Positions 1-11,108 of a stretch of 64,000 bases of DNA are shown piece after piece. Source of the DNA: Achaetomiella virescens (lineage: Eukaryota > Ascomycota > Sordariomycetes > Sordariales > Chaetomiaceae); assembly GCA_031001845.1 (NCBI GenBank), contig JARNGD010000142.1, positions 32,961 through 96,960 of the forward strand. Direction: 5' to 3'. The notes beneath the pieces were generated by a model. The model was not told the origin of the DNA, made no database searches, and saw only the letters and a list, made by a program, of their open reading frames with translations. Both the position numbers and the translations under genes were made by a program. Positions within the stretch are counted from its first letter, which is position 1; the number at the start of each line of letters is the position of its first letter.

Positions 1-911
1 CCATGGGTCTCAACGCCTCCGACGGCCCCGTGCAGCAGCGTACGGCTGCCACCCTCGGCTGAGCGGCCGTACAGAGCGTGGAGGTGGCGGAGGTTGGCCA
101 TAAAATCGTGCGGTGCGTGCCGGCCGAGCTTGGTCACACACAGCCCGGGGCAGACGGTGTTTATGATGACGCCCGTCTTTTCGACGGGCAACAGTTCGCG
201 GGCGAGGTGGTGGACAGCTAGGTTCTCGACCAGCTTGGTAAGGGGGTACCTGGGTGTCGCGTTCAGTAAGCAGGTGGACCCGAGTTAGCAGGGAGAAAAG
301 GGGGTACTCACGTCTGCATCATCTGCATCCCCTCATCATCCATCCCCGTCAACGGGTCCTCCTTGATCTTCTCCCACTCCTCCTTGACCGTAAACCCCAT
401 TCTGCTCGTCACGATGGTCAAGCGCGGTTGTATTCCAAACTTCTTCCCCTTCTCACTCATGACCGGCAACAACAGCACCGCCAACAAAAACGTACTCATC
501 ACATTGACCGTCACAGGCACGATATGTCCCTCGGCCATCTCGCGACGCGCCAGCGCGAGACCCGCATTCTCAATCAGCCCATCAATCCTCTCCAACTCAG
601 TCTTCGCCCGCTTGGCAAACGCCCTGACGCTGTCGTAACTGCACAAGTCGAGCGGCGCCAGACCTCGACGACGTTCTTGTCGGCGGTCCCCGCAGCCGTG
701 TCAATCTCGTGCTTGGCGGCTTGGCCCGTGACGTTGTTGCGGACGGCCAGGATGACCTTGGCGGCGCCGAGTGAGGCGAGGTGCTTGGCGGCTTCGAAGC
801 CCAGGCCGGTGTTGGCGCCCGTGACGATGTAAGTGCGGCCCTCGGTGTTCTCGCGCGTGGCGAGCAGGGGAGGTTGCGCTTTTGGGCAGCGACGATGTCG
901 TTGGACGACAT
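1..911 (-). CDS. Short-chain dehydrogenase/reductase, retinol-dehydrogenase-like (3' end outside window)
   Basis: NAD(P)-dependent oxidoreductase of the SDR superfamily; substrate not predictable. Starting at the ATG at 911, the reading includes the cofactor motif TGANTGLG, then ENAG (the NAG motif), and after an intron (311..250, gtgagt..cag) the active-site YPLTK (YxxxK) and the motif NTVCPG. The gene runs off the left end, so the C-terminus is missing. Two frame changes are needed: near 868, between the N-terminal RNLP and the following LLATRENTEGRTYIVTG, and near 653, before LCSYDSVRAFAKRA. Each is explained by one missing base. The family and the split exon are clear; the physiological role is not. 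Confidence 0.8.
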
Positions 912-2552
912 GGTAGCTGGCTTGATGAGGGAGGAGGTGACTCAGGCGGGTTCCAAGCGGTGGTAAGGTAGGTTGTTGGGCGCGTCTGTATTCTGTTGAG
1001 CTAGGCTGGATGGTGTGGTAATGAGAGGCTGTCGTCGACCGAGGGAGATGATGCCTGTATTTATATGTTTTTCAGTCACTCAGCAGTCCAGTCTTCCTGG
1101 CACGACTCGCACTCGTTCGTTCCTACAGATCCCTGCTCATTCAACGAAGTCGGTCATGTTTTTGATCCGCGTCGACCGACTCCCCTTATCCGCAGCCTCG
1201 TTGTCCTCCGTTCCATGGTGATGGCTTCGGCGGACCATTTGTCACACAATTTTGGGCCCAATGAGAGAGCGGTTTCCAAAATAGGAGAATGCCATGCCGC
1301 GCTATACTGCGGACGTTTGCTGGGGTTGGCGTAAACCCGCGCGGTTGATTCCAGGTCTTCGAAGCTCAGTGCTTGTGCAGGTGCTCAGGCTGCTGACCAA
1401 GCAGGGGTGAAGTCGGAAGAGTCTCGCCATCGGCTCCATCGCAACACCAAGTGACGAACCGGAGAGCATTTTCCTAATCCGGCAAAGGTGGAGTTATTCG
1501 GTTTGGAGCTCCGGTGATACGGTGATGCGGTGATGCGGGGGCTCTGAAGCTGCCAGCGTATAGTGTCCGGAGTTTACGGGGTTAACTCGCTGCCAGATCC
1601 CCCATCTCGAACCTTCGGTCCTGTGAAAGACGCTGTGTGAAAGGTAACCCTCAACTTTCTGCTTATGTCATAAAGTGTTTCCAAGCTTCCCAATGACAAC
1701 CTCAACGCCCAACTCAACTGCTGCACATTTCTGTCGGCACTCACCTGGAAGCAATGCGAGCCCTTTCACAAACGGCGGCAAAATGGCCCCGATTAGTGGA
1801 CGCCAGCGGCCCATTTTCCTTTTTGCGACCATTTCAACAGTTTCTCAAAACTCCCTCCTTATCCACCACAACGGCTCAACCATCATGTACCCAGATTGGC
1901 TTCAATCGCCTGCTAACTTGGTAGCCGCGCCCCTATGTGACTACCTAAAGTTGAAGCCGTTTGACTTTGTCGCAGGCCGCAAACGATTGAGTTCCTAGAG
2001 GCCGAACATTCCCATGCGTTCAAAGCGAAGATCCTGGTGATGTCTACGGCTGAAACTCGTAAGCGATCACCCAGTCTTTACACCTCGCGGGACGGTGGCG
2101 CATCCCGCAGTCCGCACGTCCGCAAGGGAAATCCACCATGGGCAACTGGCAAGTAACTACAAGGACCGAGGAGCATGCTGGCTTGCAAGGCTATAAATAC
2201 GCACAAGAGGAAGCCCAGCCGGCGTCGTGGACAAGGATGCCGGCGGCTGTCATTGGACCACTCTTCAGGATCAGCAAGAACATCCGTAGAAACAGGCCAA
2301 CGAGAGTTTAGCGCTATGCGATGCGTTATTAGCGCGTTCCTAACGCAGGAATTTGAAGCCTCAGTATCATACACACTGGGAATCAGATGGCCTGGCACTG
2401 CGGGCTTCAAACGCCCCACCTTCCCGTAGACTGAAGTGAGCGGCCCACATCATAATGGAACCTGCCTGCTCGCTCAAACACCCCAATACTAACACAGAAG
2501 CTCAGAGAAACCGTTCAGGACACCATGCCGTCCAGATCACCATCTAGAGCCG
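912..2552. other. Intergenic, no gene seen
   Basis: About 1.6 kb between the start of the SDR gene and the 3' end of frataxin. It contains only short open frames without recognisable motifs or fungal splice structure. It must hold the SDR promoter. The longest plus-strand frame (1675-1998, 107 codons) has no family resemblance that I can see and is not called. Confidence 0.6.
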
Positions 2553-3227
2553 CTAGCTCCCAATCTCGGAGTCGGACGCAGCGATGTCGATGCCAATCTC
2601 CTCGGAGAGCAGGTCGTTCAAGGTGCTGCCATCCCTAAGGTACACCCAGTCGCCGGTGGCCGTGTCCTGCTTCTCATGCTGGCCTTCGCCGAGAATGACG
2701 TAGTCGTAGCGCTTCGGGCCCGTCTTGGGCGACGACAGCCAGATTTGTTTGTTGGGCGGCTGCTTGTTGATCACGTAGGTGCCGACGTCGGAACCGAGGG
2801 AGACGGTGAGTACGCCCGACTGCGGGTGTTAGTGGATGGTCGGAAGGGGAGAACATAGTGAAGGGCAGCTTACAGAGAACTCAACGTCGACATCCTCCCG
2901 CTCATCCTGCAGCTCCTCGAGCCGCGTGAGAAGCCTGTCGAGGTACTCGTCGGCCACCGTGTGGTATTCGGACTCGGTGATGGGGGCCGGGGTCTTGATG
3001 ACGGTGGGCGTCTCCACAACCTTGGACCCTTTGTTGTCTGGTGTGATGCCGAAGCGGTACGAGCTGCTGGATATGAAACGGCGAGCCGCCAGGATTGAAA
3101 CGCTAGGGGCAGGATGCGGGAGAATTGCAGCGGCAGAAACACTTGGGACAATGCTGCGAGCGACAGGAGCAGTTTGAATGCCGCGGCTCACGACCCGGGC
3201 GAGCTTGGAAGCACTCGAGCGCGCCAT
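2553..3227 (-). CDS. YFH1: Mitochondrial frataxin
   Basis: Iron chaperone and regulator for Fe-S cluster assembly in the mitochondrial matrix. The protein starts MARSSASKLARVVSRG, a basic presequence, and extends about 70 residues before the frataxin fold: an acidic helix (ESEYHTVADEYLDRL ... ELQDEREDVDVEFS), then SGVLTVSLGSDVGTYVINKQ, PPNKQIWLSSP and the C-terminal helix NDLLSEEIG. One intron lies at 2873..2820 (54 bp, gtaagc..cag), joining EFS to SGVLTV in frame. An in-frame ATG further upstream (3311) is possible, but the basic presequence favours 3227. No frameshift. It is transcribed away from the AP-3 sigma gene. Confidence 0.93.
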
Positions 3228-3694
3228 GATCGAGGTCGAGCTCCAACGAGTTTCCAGCCGATTGTCACCGGTGAAAACGGCGTCGAAAGAGTAGAACCCG
3301 AGGTTTATCAAGACGAACGATCAAACCGTGAACCCCAGACCGTTTGCTTAAAAGTCGCAATTGGTTGGAAGAGCAGCATGTGCAACTTGGAGAAACCGAG
3401 CCTTGAGAGCTTTGGACGATTGAGCTCAATTGCCCCACCAGTCGCCAAATGCCGGCAGGCAGGCGCGACCCCAACTGCCATCAGCCAATATATTCACGCA
3501 ACAGGAGGCGCACGTACCACATTTTGAGCTGAGCACAGCTCGCGTGGGCCTGCGGCACGTCATCCTCCCACTCTACTGCGCGAGCCTGCCAGGAACCCGC
3601 TCCTGTCCCCAATACCCATCTTAGATCCGACGCGACGCCTGCTTGGAACAAGACCACCCAAAGCACCGCCAACACTTGACCCAAATTCACAGCC
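3228..3694. promoter_or_regulatory. Divergent promoter, frataxin / AP-3 sigma
   Basis: A 467-bp stretch between two outward-facing start codons must carry both promoters. I see no coding frame with family signal and no obvious TATA box. The boundaries follow from the two start codons only. Confidence 0.5.
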
Positions 3695-4297
3695 ATGATC
3701 AACGCCTTCCTCGTCTTCAACGGCCAAGGCCAACCGCGCCTCACCAAATTCTACACCCAACTCGTGGGCCTCTCCTCCCCCACACTCTCACCTTAGCCCT
3801 CCCCCACCACTAACGCCCTTTACAGGACACCTCCATCCAACAACGCCTCATCTCCGAAATTTTCACCCTCATCAGCAACCGCCCGCCAGGATCCTGCAAT
3901 TTTCTGCCCCTCCCGCCCCTCCTCGCCGCGTCCTCCACCAGCTCGACCTCCTCCTCGGCCACGCACGACCAGCCCGACGTGCCCTCGCTCGTCACCTACC
4001 GGCACTATGCGACGCTATACTTCATAATCATCTCAACGTCCACCGAGTCTCCGCTGGCGCTGATCGATTTGATACAAGTCTATGTTGAGGCGGGACAGGC
4101 TGTTTGAGAATGTGTGCGAGCTGGATTTGATCTTCAACTTTGAGACGCTGCATGCGACGCTGGGGGAGATGATCGTAGGGGGCGTGGTGATCGAAACGAA
4201 TATGGAGAGGATTGTCGCCGGGGTGAGGGCGCAGGGGACTGTGGCGAAGAGACCGGTGAATGAAGGAAGAGGGGGAGGGGGCGGGTTGGGGGAGTAG
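3695..4297 (+). CDS. APS3: AP-3 adaptor complex sigma subunit
   Basis: Small chain of the AP-3 clathrin-adaptor-related complex, which sorts cargo from the Golgi/endosome to the vacuole. Exon 1 encodes MINAFLVFNGQGQPRLTKFY, the hallmark sigma N-terminus. The intron is 3764-3825 (gtgggc..acag), and exon 2 begins DTSIQQRLISEIFTLISNRP. A Ser/Thr-rich loop (about residues 45-75) precedes VTYRHYATLYFI and the conserved RLFENVCELDLIFNF. Near 4093 the reading VYVEA must shift to reach DRLFEN; two bases (giving the expected Leu codon) appear to be missing. After METNMERIVAG-type sequence (ETNMERIVAGVRAQG) comes a Gly-rich tail that is common in filamentous fungi. The stop at 4295 is taken as the end. 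Confidence 0.88.
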
Positions 4298-4489
4298 TTT
4301 GGGCGCGGGGCTGGGGATGGGAGGGATGGTTTGGCACGGGAGGTGAGGATGGACTTGGAGAGTGGCTTTCCTTCAAGACGGGGACCAACGACGTTGGAAC
4401 AAAGGTCTTCGGAGCGGGACGAGCACCGTCAGTACAGGTCGACGGTTGAGCTTGAAAAGCTGAGAAGCCGAAGCACCGGCATTCGCATT

Positions 4490-5108
4490 CTACCGTGGCC
4501 AAACAGCCGCGCCGATGTTGCCGGGTATTCCAACGCCATAACTCCGGATGATGGCACAGATACTATACAATGAGGGAGGAACAGCACCCCTGAAAGAGAC
4601 GGGCGCCAAGATCAAAGCCGGCCCGGCGACGGGGGTGGTTTGGAACTGGGGCTGATCTTCCTCGAGTCCTCGCTGAAAACGCCAAAAAGCTCCAGAACTT
4701 TTCACGAAGCTTCTCAAACATTAGAATGTACTTGGACAAGTTCGGGGGTAAAGGCTTACCGGATCGAAAGGAGTCGGGACATCCTTCCAGTCCATGAAAA
4801 GGACGATGTATATCATTACGACTAGTGAAGGAAATCAGCGACAGGTCTACCAAATAGTTCCAAGTCACCTTACAGGTCATGGTGAACAGCTGGGACAGCC
4901 GCACAAACTTGTCCCAGCGCGGCCGGGCTGTGGCCAGCTTCAGCCTCCGCTTGTACTTTTTCTCGAAGCGGAGCTGCTGCTGCGCCGTCATGGTCCTCAT
5001 ATCGGGCGGCCACACCTTCTTGAGCTTGTACACCGTGTTCGTTGCCGCCGCAACATTGAGCGGCGGCTTCGGGGCCTGCGCTAGCCGTCGTGCGAGTGTG
5101 GGGAGCAT
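4490..5108 (-). CDS. Conserved small mitochondrial membrane protein, function unknown
   Basis: Three-exon gene, not assigned to a named family. Exon 1 (5108..4874) encodes a basic amphipathic start (MLPTLARRLAQAPKPPLN), then YKLKKVWPPDMRTMTAQQQL, RFEKKYKRRLKLATARPRWD and the start of a hydrophobic stretch. Exon 2 (4821..4760) completes one membrane span (about FTMTFVMIYIVLFMDW) followed by DVPTPFDP; exon 3 (4672..4490) gives a soluble tail. Phases match across both introns (gtaagg..tag, gtaagc..cag). The basic N-terminus and single span suggest a mitochondrial membrane or ribosome-associated protein; that is inference. The choice of final exon is the least certain part. Confidence 0.65.
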
Positions 5109-5551
5109 GGCGGCTCTGAGATAGGCGTGAGTTGTAGAATGCCTGATGTGAGAGACTCGGTCGGCAGGGAGAAAAGTTGACTTGGCGAACAACCCTGGTC
5201 GACGCCATTGTCGAGGTGAGGCGCTGTGGCTTGTAACCAGCAACGCCACAGGCCGCTGCCCCGCATTGTCCGAACTCTGAAGCAGGCTAGCCACCGAAAA
5301 TCGACCCCGCGTTGCCCCTCCATGGCGGCGCCGGCTGGCAGCGGAGTCGATTCAAAATTTCCCGACTAATATCTGACTCAAACCAGAGCCACGCGACACC
5401 GGTCCGATTTCCACGTTCCTGGCCGTGTTCGGAGCCTGACGATACTTGAATTCATTCGGTGCGACGCAGGGGGACAAGAAAAACAAAAAAGGAGTTCAAC
5501 ACGACCCAAACCTCCAACATCTCGGCCGGACTGAAGAAGATAGCCGCAAAC
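5109..5551. promoter_or_regulatory. Divergent promoter, mitochondrial protein / LeuRS
   Basis: A 443-bp region between two divergent starts. The LeuRS frame is open back to an ATG at 5459, so a longer N-terminus is possible, but the residues it adds are basic and low-complexity. I therefore treat this as leader and promoter. Confidence 0.45.
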
Positions 5552-8500
5552 ATGGCCGACACCACCCTCCCCAAGGCCATGGCCGACCTGGCCGTGTCCA
5601 AAACCAAGGAGCTGAAGGGCACCGAGAAGCGCGACACCCTGATCGAGATCGAGAAGAAGTACCAGATGATGTGGGAGGAGGATGGTGTCTTCCAAGTCGA
5701 CGCGCCGTCCATCGACGAGTATCCCCTCGACTCCATCAGCGCCGACGAGCTGCGCGAGAAGTTCCCTAAGTTCTTCGGCACCATCGCCTACCCCTACATG
5801 AACGGCCGCCTGCATGCTGGCCACGCCTTCAGCTTCAGCAAGATCGAGTTCCACACCGGCTTCGAGCGGATGAAGGGGAAGCGCTGCCTGTTCCCCCTTG
5901 GCTACCACTGCACGGGTCTCCCCATCAAGGCCTCTGCCGACAAGCTGGTCAAGGAGGTCGAAATGTTCGGCCGCGATTTTGAGCGCTACAAGGAAGAAGA
6001 GGAACACGAGGGGCCCGCGCCGGCTGCTGCGCCCACGCAAAAGGGGCCTAAGGAGGATCTGACCAAGTTCAACGCCAAGAAGGGCAAGGCCGCCGCGAAG
6101 ACGGTCAAGGCGAAGTATCAGTGGCAGATCCTGCACTCGGTCGGCATCCCGCTGCAGGAGATCCATCTCTTCGCGGACCCCCAGTACTGGCTGCAGTTCT
6201 TCCCGCCCGAGTGCAAGAAGGACCTGACCAACTTTGGTGCCCGCATCGACTGGCGCCGCCAGTTCGTCACGACTGACGCGAACCCCTACTACGACGCCTT
6301 CGTGCGGTGGCAGATGATCCGCCTCAAGGAGCTGGACAAGATCAAGTTCGGCAAGCGCTACACCATCTACTCCATCAAGGACGGCCAGCCATGCATGGAC
6401 CACGACCGGAGTGAGGGTGAGGGCGTCCTGCCTCAGGAGTACACCGCCCTGAAACTCAAGGTGCTCGAGTGGGCGCCCAAGGCGGCCGAGGCCGTCAAGG
6501 GCAAGCTCCCCGAGGACGCGAATGTGTACCTCTGCCCGGCTACTCTCAGGCCCGAGACCATGTACGGCCAGGTTTGCTGCTTTGTCGGCCCCAGCCTGAG
6601 CTACGGCGTGTTCAAGGCGTCAGAGAAGGAGTACTTTGTCATCACCGAGCGCGCGGCTAGGAATATGGCCTACCAGGGCATCTTCGAGAAGGACGGTGTC
6701 CCCGAGAAGGCCGCCGACCTTCAGGGCTCTGACCTTATTGGTACACTGGTAAACGCGCCCCTGAGCTTCCATCCTCAGGTTCGCGTCCTCCCCATGGAGT
6801 CCGTGCTGGCCACCAAGGGTACCGGTGTCGTCACCTCGGTTCCTTCTGATTCTCCCGGTACGTAGCCTCAGTGGTTCTCTGGCCAGGGCCCTGCTAACAG
6901 CAACAGACGACTATGCCATGGTCACCGAGCTGGCCAAGAAGGCCGACTTCTACGGCATCAAGAAGGAGTGGGCTGAGCTGGAGATCATCCCATCATCCAG
7001 ACTCCCACCTCCGACCTGCTGGCTCCCTATCTCGTCAAGAAGCTCAAGATTGCCTCTCCCAAGGACGCGAAGCCAGCTCTCGAGGCCAAGGAGCTTGCCT
7101 ACAAGGAGGGCTTCTACCAAGGTGTCATGAAGGTCGGCGACTTCAAGGGCGAGAAGGTCGAGGTTGCGAAGCCCAAGGTCCGCGAGCGGCTGATCAACGC
7201 TGGCGACGCATTTGCCTACTCCGAACCCGAGAACAAGGTCGTGTCGCGGTCTGGTGACGAATGGTGAGTTCACTGCTTCTCTTATGAGCCGGAGCGTTCA
7301 CTGACATCTTCACAGCACCGTCGCCCTGCTCGACCAGTGGTACCTGGACTACGGCGAGGAGAAGTGGCGCCACATCGCCTTCGACTACGTCGAGAACAAG
7401 GACGGCAAGGGCCTGGAGACTTACTCTCCCGACACCCAGCATGCCTTCAAGGGCGTGCTCGACTGGCTCAGGCAATGGGCCTGCGCGCGGACGTACGGCC
7501 TTGGCTCCAAGCTGCCTTGGGACCACAACTTCCTCGTTGAGAGTTTGAGCGACTCGACCATCTATATGGCGTACTACACCATCGTCCCGTGGCTGCACAA
7601 GGATCTCTTCGGCCGCGAGAAGGGCAAGGGCAACATCTCGGCCGAGCAGATGATCGACGAGGTCTGGGATTACGTCTTCTGCCGGACAGAGCTGACCGAC
7701 GACCTCGTCACCAAGTCCGGCATTCCTAAGGACACCCTCCAGGGCATGAGGAGAGACTTCGAGTACTTCTACCCGCTTGACATCCGCGTCAGCGGCAAGG
7801 ACCTCATCCCGAACCATCTCACCTTCTGGCTGTACAACCACATCGCCCTCTTCCCGCGGCAGTACTGGCCGCGCTCGGTCCGCGCCAACGGCCATCTCCA
7901 GCTGAACGGCGAGAAGATGAGCAAGTCGACCGGCAACTTCATGACGCTCGACGACGTGGTGCGGAAATACGGCGCCGACGCCGCGCGCGTGGCCCTCGCC
8001 GACGCCGGCGACGGCATCACCGACTCCAACTTCGTCGAGGACGTTGCCGACAACACCATCCTGCGCTTCTACACCAACAAGGAGTGGATCGAAGAGACCA
8101 TCAAGGACGACAAGCTGCGCACCGGCCCGCTCAACGACTTCCAGGACATTCTCTTTGACAACGAGATGAACGCGCTCGTCCACGAGGCAAGGAAGCACTA
8201 CGAAGAGACCTCATACAAGCTCGCGCTCAAGGCCGCTCACTACGACTTCCTCAACGCGCGCGACACCTACCGCGAGGCGTGCAACGCCGCCGGCATCCCC
8301 CTCCACAAGGACCTCGTGCTCAAGTACATCCGCCTGCAGGCGCTCATCCTCACCCCCATCGCGCCGCACTGGGCCGAGTACGTCTGGCTGGAAGTCCTGC
8401 ACGAGAAGAAATCCATCCAGTTCGCAACCTGGCCCGAGGTCCCCGCTGCCGACCCTGCGCTCACCGCCGCCCGCGAGTATGTCCGGACACCTCGTCCAAT

Positions 8501-9115
8501 ATCAACTCGGCCGAGGCCGCGCAGCTCAAGAAGATGGCCAAGGGCCGCCAGAGCGACTTTGACCCCAAGAAACCCAAGAAGCTGACGGTCTTCATGACCG
8601 AGGCGTTCCCGGCGTGGCAGGCAAAGTACATTGAGCTGCTCAAGGAGGTCTGGGACGCAAAGGAAAATAAGCAGAAGATCGACGACAAGGAGCTGAACGG
8701 GCGCATCGGCAAGATGGGCGAGATGAAGAAGGCCATGCCGTTCGTGCAGGCGCTCAAGAAGAGGCTGCGGGATGGCGAGCCCGCGGAGAAGGTTCTGGAG
8801 CGGAAGCTTGCGTTTGATGAGAAGAAGACGCTTTTGGTATGTTTCTATTTTTAGCTCTTGCCTTCTCCCCTGGATGTCTATCTGACATGGGGATGATGGC
8901 GATGATGATGATGACGACTAATAAGTGTGTTATAGGCAATGATCCCTGGCCTCAAGCGCACCGCCGGCCTCGAGTCGGTGCAGATCCTCGCTGTCGAGGA
9001 GGGCAGCAAGAAGGGCAAGGACCTGACAGCAGACGGCGCCGAGGTCGAGATCAAGGCGCCAGTGGCCGAGTCGGCCCTCCCCGGCCAGCCGAGCTTCCAT
9101 TTCGAGAATGTCTGA
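5552..9115 (+). CDS. CDC60: Cytosolic leucyl-tRNA synthetase
   Basis: Class I aminoacyl-tRNA synthetase charging tRNA-Leu in the cytosol, about 1,120 residues, the usual eukaryotic length. The HIGH-type motif is in YMNGRLHAGHAF, followed by GYHCTGLPIKASADKL; the editing domain (CP1) follows, and the KMSKS loop is GEKMSKSTGN (about 7912). The anticodon-binding and C-terminal region includes PIAPHWAEYVW. Introns are 6859-6906, ~7266-7315 and 8837-8935. Two one-base deletions break the frame: near 6990 (ELEIIP to IIQTPTSDLLAPYL) and near 8483 (EYVR to DTSSNINSAEAAQLKK). Start 5552 (MADTTLPKAMADL) is chosen over 5459 because the leader is not protein-like. The gene is essential, so these breaks are probably sequence errors. 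Confidence 0.95.
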
Positions 9116-9895
9116 GTGCTATCTAAGCCGATAGATGGCGTGGGGGCTCCGGTTTTAGAGTTGCTGTGTTCAGTTTTAGAAGCTCATGTTTGTTGTGTTT
9201 GCTGCGGTAGTAGTAAGTTAGCGACACTACTGAAGAAAAGCGGGGCGCAAAAGAGATGCAAGCAATATAGACTTCATTGGAAGATCATGGGTTGCGTCAG
9301 GTCCTTGTCAGGAATTAGGACTGTCTCCCCTCCGAGGATCTCGCGAGGGTACGGCGACGCGTGTCGTCAGATGAGTGTGGACGTCGGGTTGAGGTCATGC
9401 TCCCCTCTTGACTCCTCGTCTGTTGAGGGAGGCTTTGGTCTTCGATTCGATGAAGTGAGAGCGTGAAGTTGAGACGAAGATCAAAAACTTGGCACGAGAG
9501 GGCTTGCCTCCAGTGTTCTAGTCGACTCATCCTTGTCTCCGGAGAGGGGCACCGCTGAGGAGGAGGCTAGAATCAAGAGCACAGCGAGTGATGCCTGACT
9601 CGGTGTATTATCCCATGATGATGCTCAGCCATTCTGCAGCATCTTCCCCGGGGGGGGGAAGAAAGGATGTTCTGCTTCGCGTATACAGTTGGTGATTGGC
9701 AAGAACCTCCGGCCTATACACAGCGAGCTTTATTACCCATCTCCCACCCTTTTACCCCCGAGATTCCATCCTTCCCCTCTGGACTCCCTCTCTCTCTGGC
9801 CCAGTTCACAAGCACGCACTAATATCCTAATATCCTAATACCATACCCAAAGACTCTCGCTTTCCAGCAGCTCGCTGCAACCAAGACCAGTGACA
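9116..9895. other. Intergenic, no gene seen
   Basis: About 780 bp between LeuRS and the GPI-anchored protein gene. It contains a run of nine G (9650-9658) and CT-rich sequence at 9740-9830, typical of a fungal leader/promoter. No gene is supported. Confidence 0.5.
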
Positions 9896-10340
9896 ATGCG
9901 CCCCTCGCTCCTGCTCGAAACGCTCGCTCTCGCCGGCCTCACGGCAGCCCAAACCCCCAGCGACACCACCACCACTGTCACGGAAGTCACGACCACGACA
10001 GCCTCGGTGGCCCCGGGCATCCTGACGGTAACGACCAGAACCACCACGACCACGACGCCGACTGCTGTTTCGGCTACCTCGAGTACGTCCTCCCCGCACT
10101 CTCTGTTTCCATGTCCATAACCGGTTTTCTCTGCTTGCTTCGACTGTTCCGCTTGCTTTGTCGTATCTGGTTCGGAAGACACGCTGACGCAAGGCAATCA
10201 CAGCCGTCACCGCCACCTCCATTGCTACGGCCACGGCCACGGCCAGCGTTGTCCCCGTCGCAGGCGCCGGAATGGTGGGCGTACAGGGGTCGGTGGTAGG
10301 ATTGGCGGCCGTTGCTGCGATTGGCATGGCGCTGCTTTGA
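9896..10340 (+). CDS. Small Thr-rich GPI-anchored cell-surface protein
   Basis: Predicted secreted protein of about 100 residues. The N-terminus MRPSLLLETLALAGLTAAQT is a signal peptide with likely cleavage after AAQ. The middle is almost wholly Thr/Ser/Val (for example TVTEVTTTTASVAPG and TRTTTTTTPTAVS), as in heavily O-mannosylated wall proteins. After one intron (10083-10203, gtacgt..cag) the chain ends in a small-residue site (VAGAGMVG) and a hydrophobic tail (VVGLAAVAAIGMALL), the signature of GPI attachment. No enzymatic domain. The start at 9896 is the ATG that opens the signal peptide. Function at the wall is inferred from composition alone. Confidence 0.7.
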
Positions 10341-10771
10341 TTTGGTTGATGACAGGAGGAGGCGGCTGGCAAAGAGTATGGTGGCGGACGTAATCGAGGG
10401 AGGAAAGTGTCGACCAGGTGCAGAGGGTGTTGCTTGGACGGCATTTCTTCGGTGCGAGGCGGTGGTGTAATAGGCATGGATAGGATTCCGTAATCCACTT
10501 CTTCTCTTCATCAAGCGGCGCACCGTGGTCTTTGTCGCTGCTGAACCCCATTTGAGAGCTCTTGAAAACTGGTTGAGCCGCGGTTTCCGTACACGACGCG
10601 GTGGAGGGCGCCACCCCAAAATTCACTTGAATCCAGGTCTAGTGGGTTGGTATCATAACGTGGGCAGCTCAAGTTTCGGCTACGACCATGGATGGCCTTG
10701 GAGCTTGAGCCCATCCACCTTTCAGCCATCCGAAACCGGCCGGCATCGATAATCCAGTCAGGTCGAGTCTC
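10341..10771. other. Convergent 3' region
   Basis: About 430 bp between two genes that end towards each other. No coding signal or repeat stands out. It would hold the 3' ends of both transcripts. Confidence 0.4.
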
Positions 10772-11108
10772 TTAAGCAGCAACAGCAACCTGCCGTCTCC
10801 TGCGGCGGCTTCGGCAGATTATCCTACACCCGCAACAGTCAGCCCTCTATCCCCAATTCATGGGCTCCCCAACTTCCCATTCCATCACCGACACCCGGAG
10901 AGCAGACTTACCACCTCAAAATAACCCGAATCATCAGACTACAACTCGGGCACACGCCAATGTCCTGGCCATCCTGCAGGTCGCACAGGGCAATCTCGAA
11001 GCGGTCGCCGCACGGGCAAGGGTAGTGATAGATCTGGAGGGTCTCGTCGAAGGTCATGTCCTCGATCTCGACCTCGTCGTAGATGGAGTACTGCTCATCG
11101 TCGGCCAT
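10772..11108 (-). CDS. DPH3: Diphthamide biosynthesis protein 3 / Kti11 (CSL zinc finger)
   Basis: Small iron/zinc protein that donates electrons in diphthamide synthesis on EF2 and supports Elongator-dependent tRNA wobble modification. Exon 1 (from ATG 11108) reads MADDEQYSIYDEVEIEDMTF, then YHYPCPCGDRFEIALCDLQD and VCPSCSLMIRVI; the CxC and CxxC zinc ligands and the CSL motif are all present. The frame then stops after LRW, but restoring one T to the TTTT run near 10917 gives RVIFEV, a good donor (gtaagt at 10911) and an exon from 10823 reading DNLPKPPQ, which resembles the family's C-terminus. The final residues are uncertain: a second indel near 10785 would give VAVAA and stop at 10772; otherwise the frame runs to 10758. 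Confidence 0.88.

Noticed and set aside
5378..6403. A 341-codon open frame on the minus strand, opposite LeuRS
   Set aside because: It is the complement of a strongly biased GC-rich coding sequence; no motifs, and LeuRS on the plus strand is certain.
7194..8198. A 334-codon minus-strand frame opposite LeuRS
   Set aside because: Shadow frame; Val/Leu-rich without domains, and the KMSKS-bearing plus strand is the gene.
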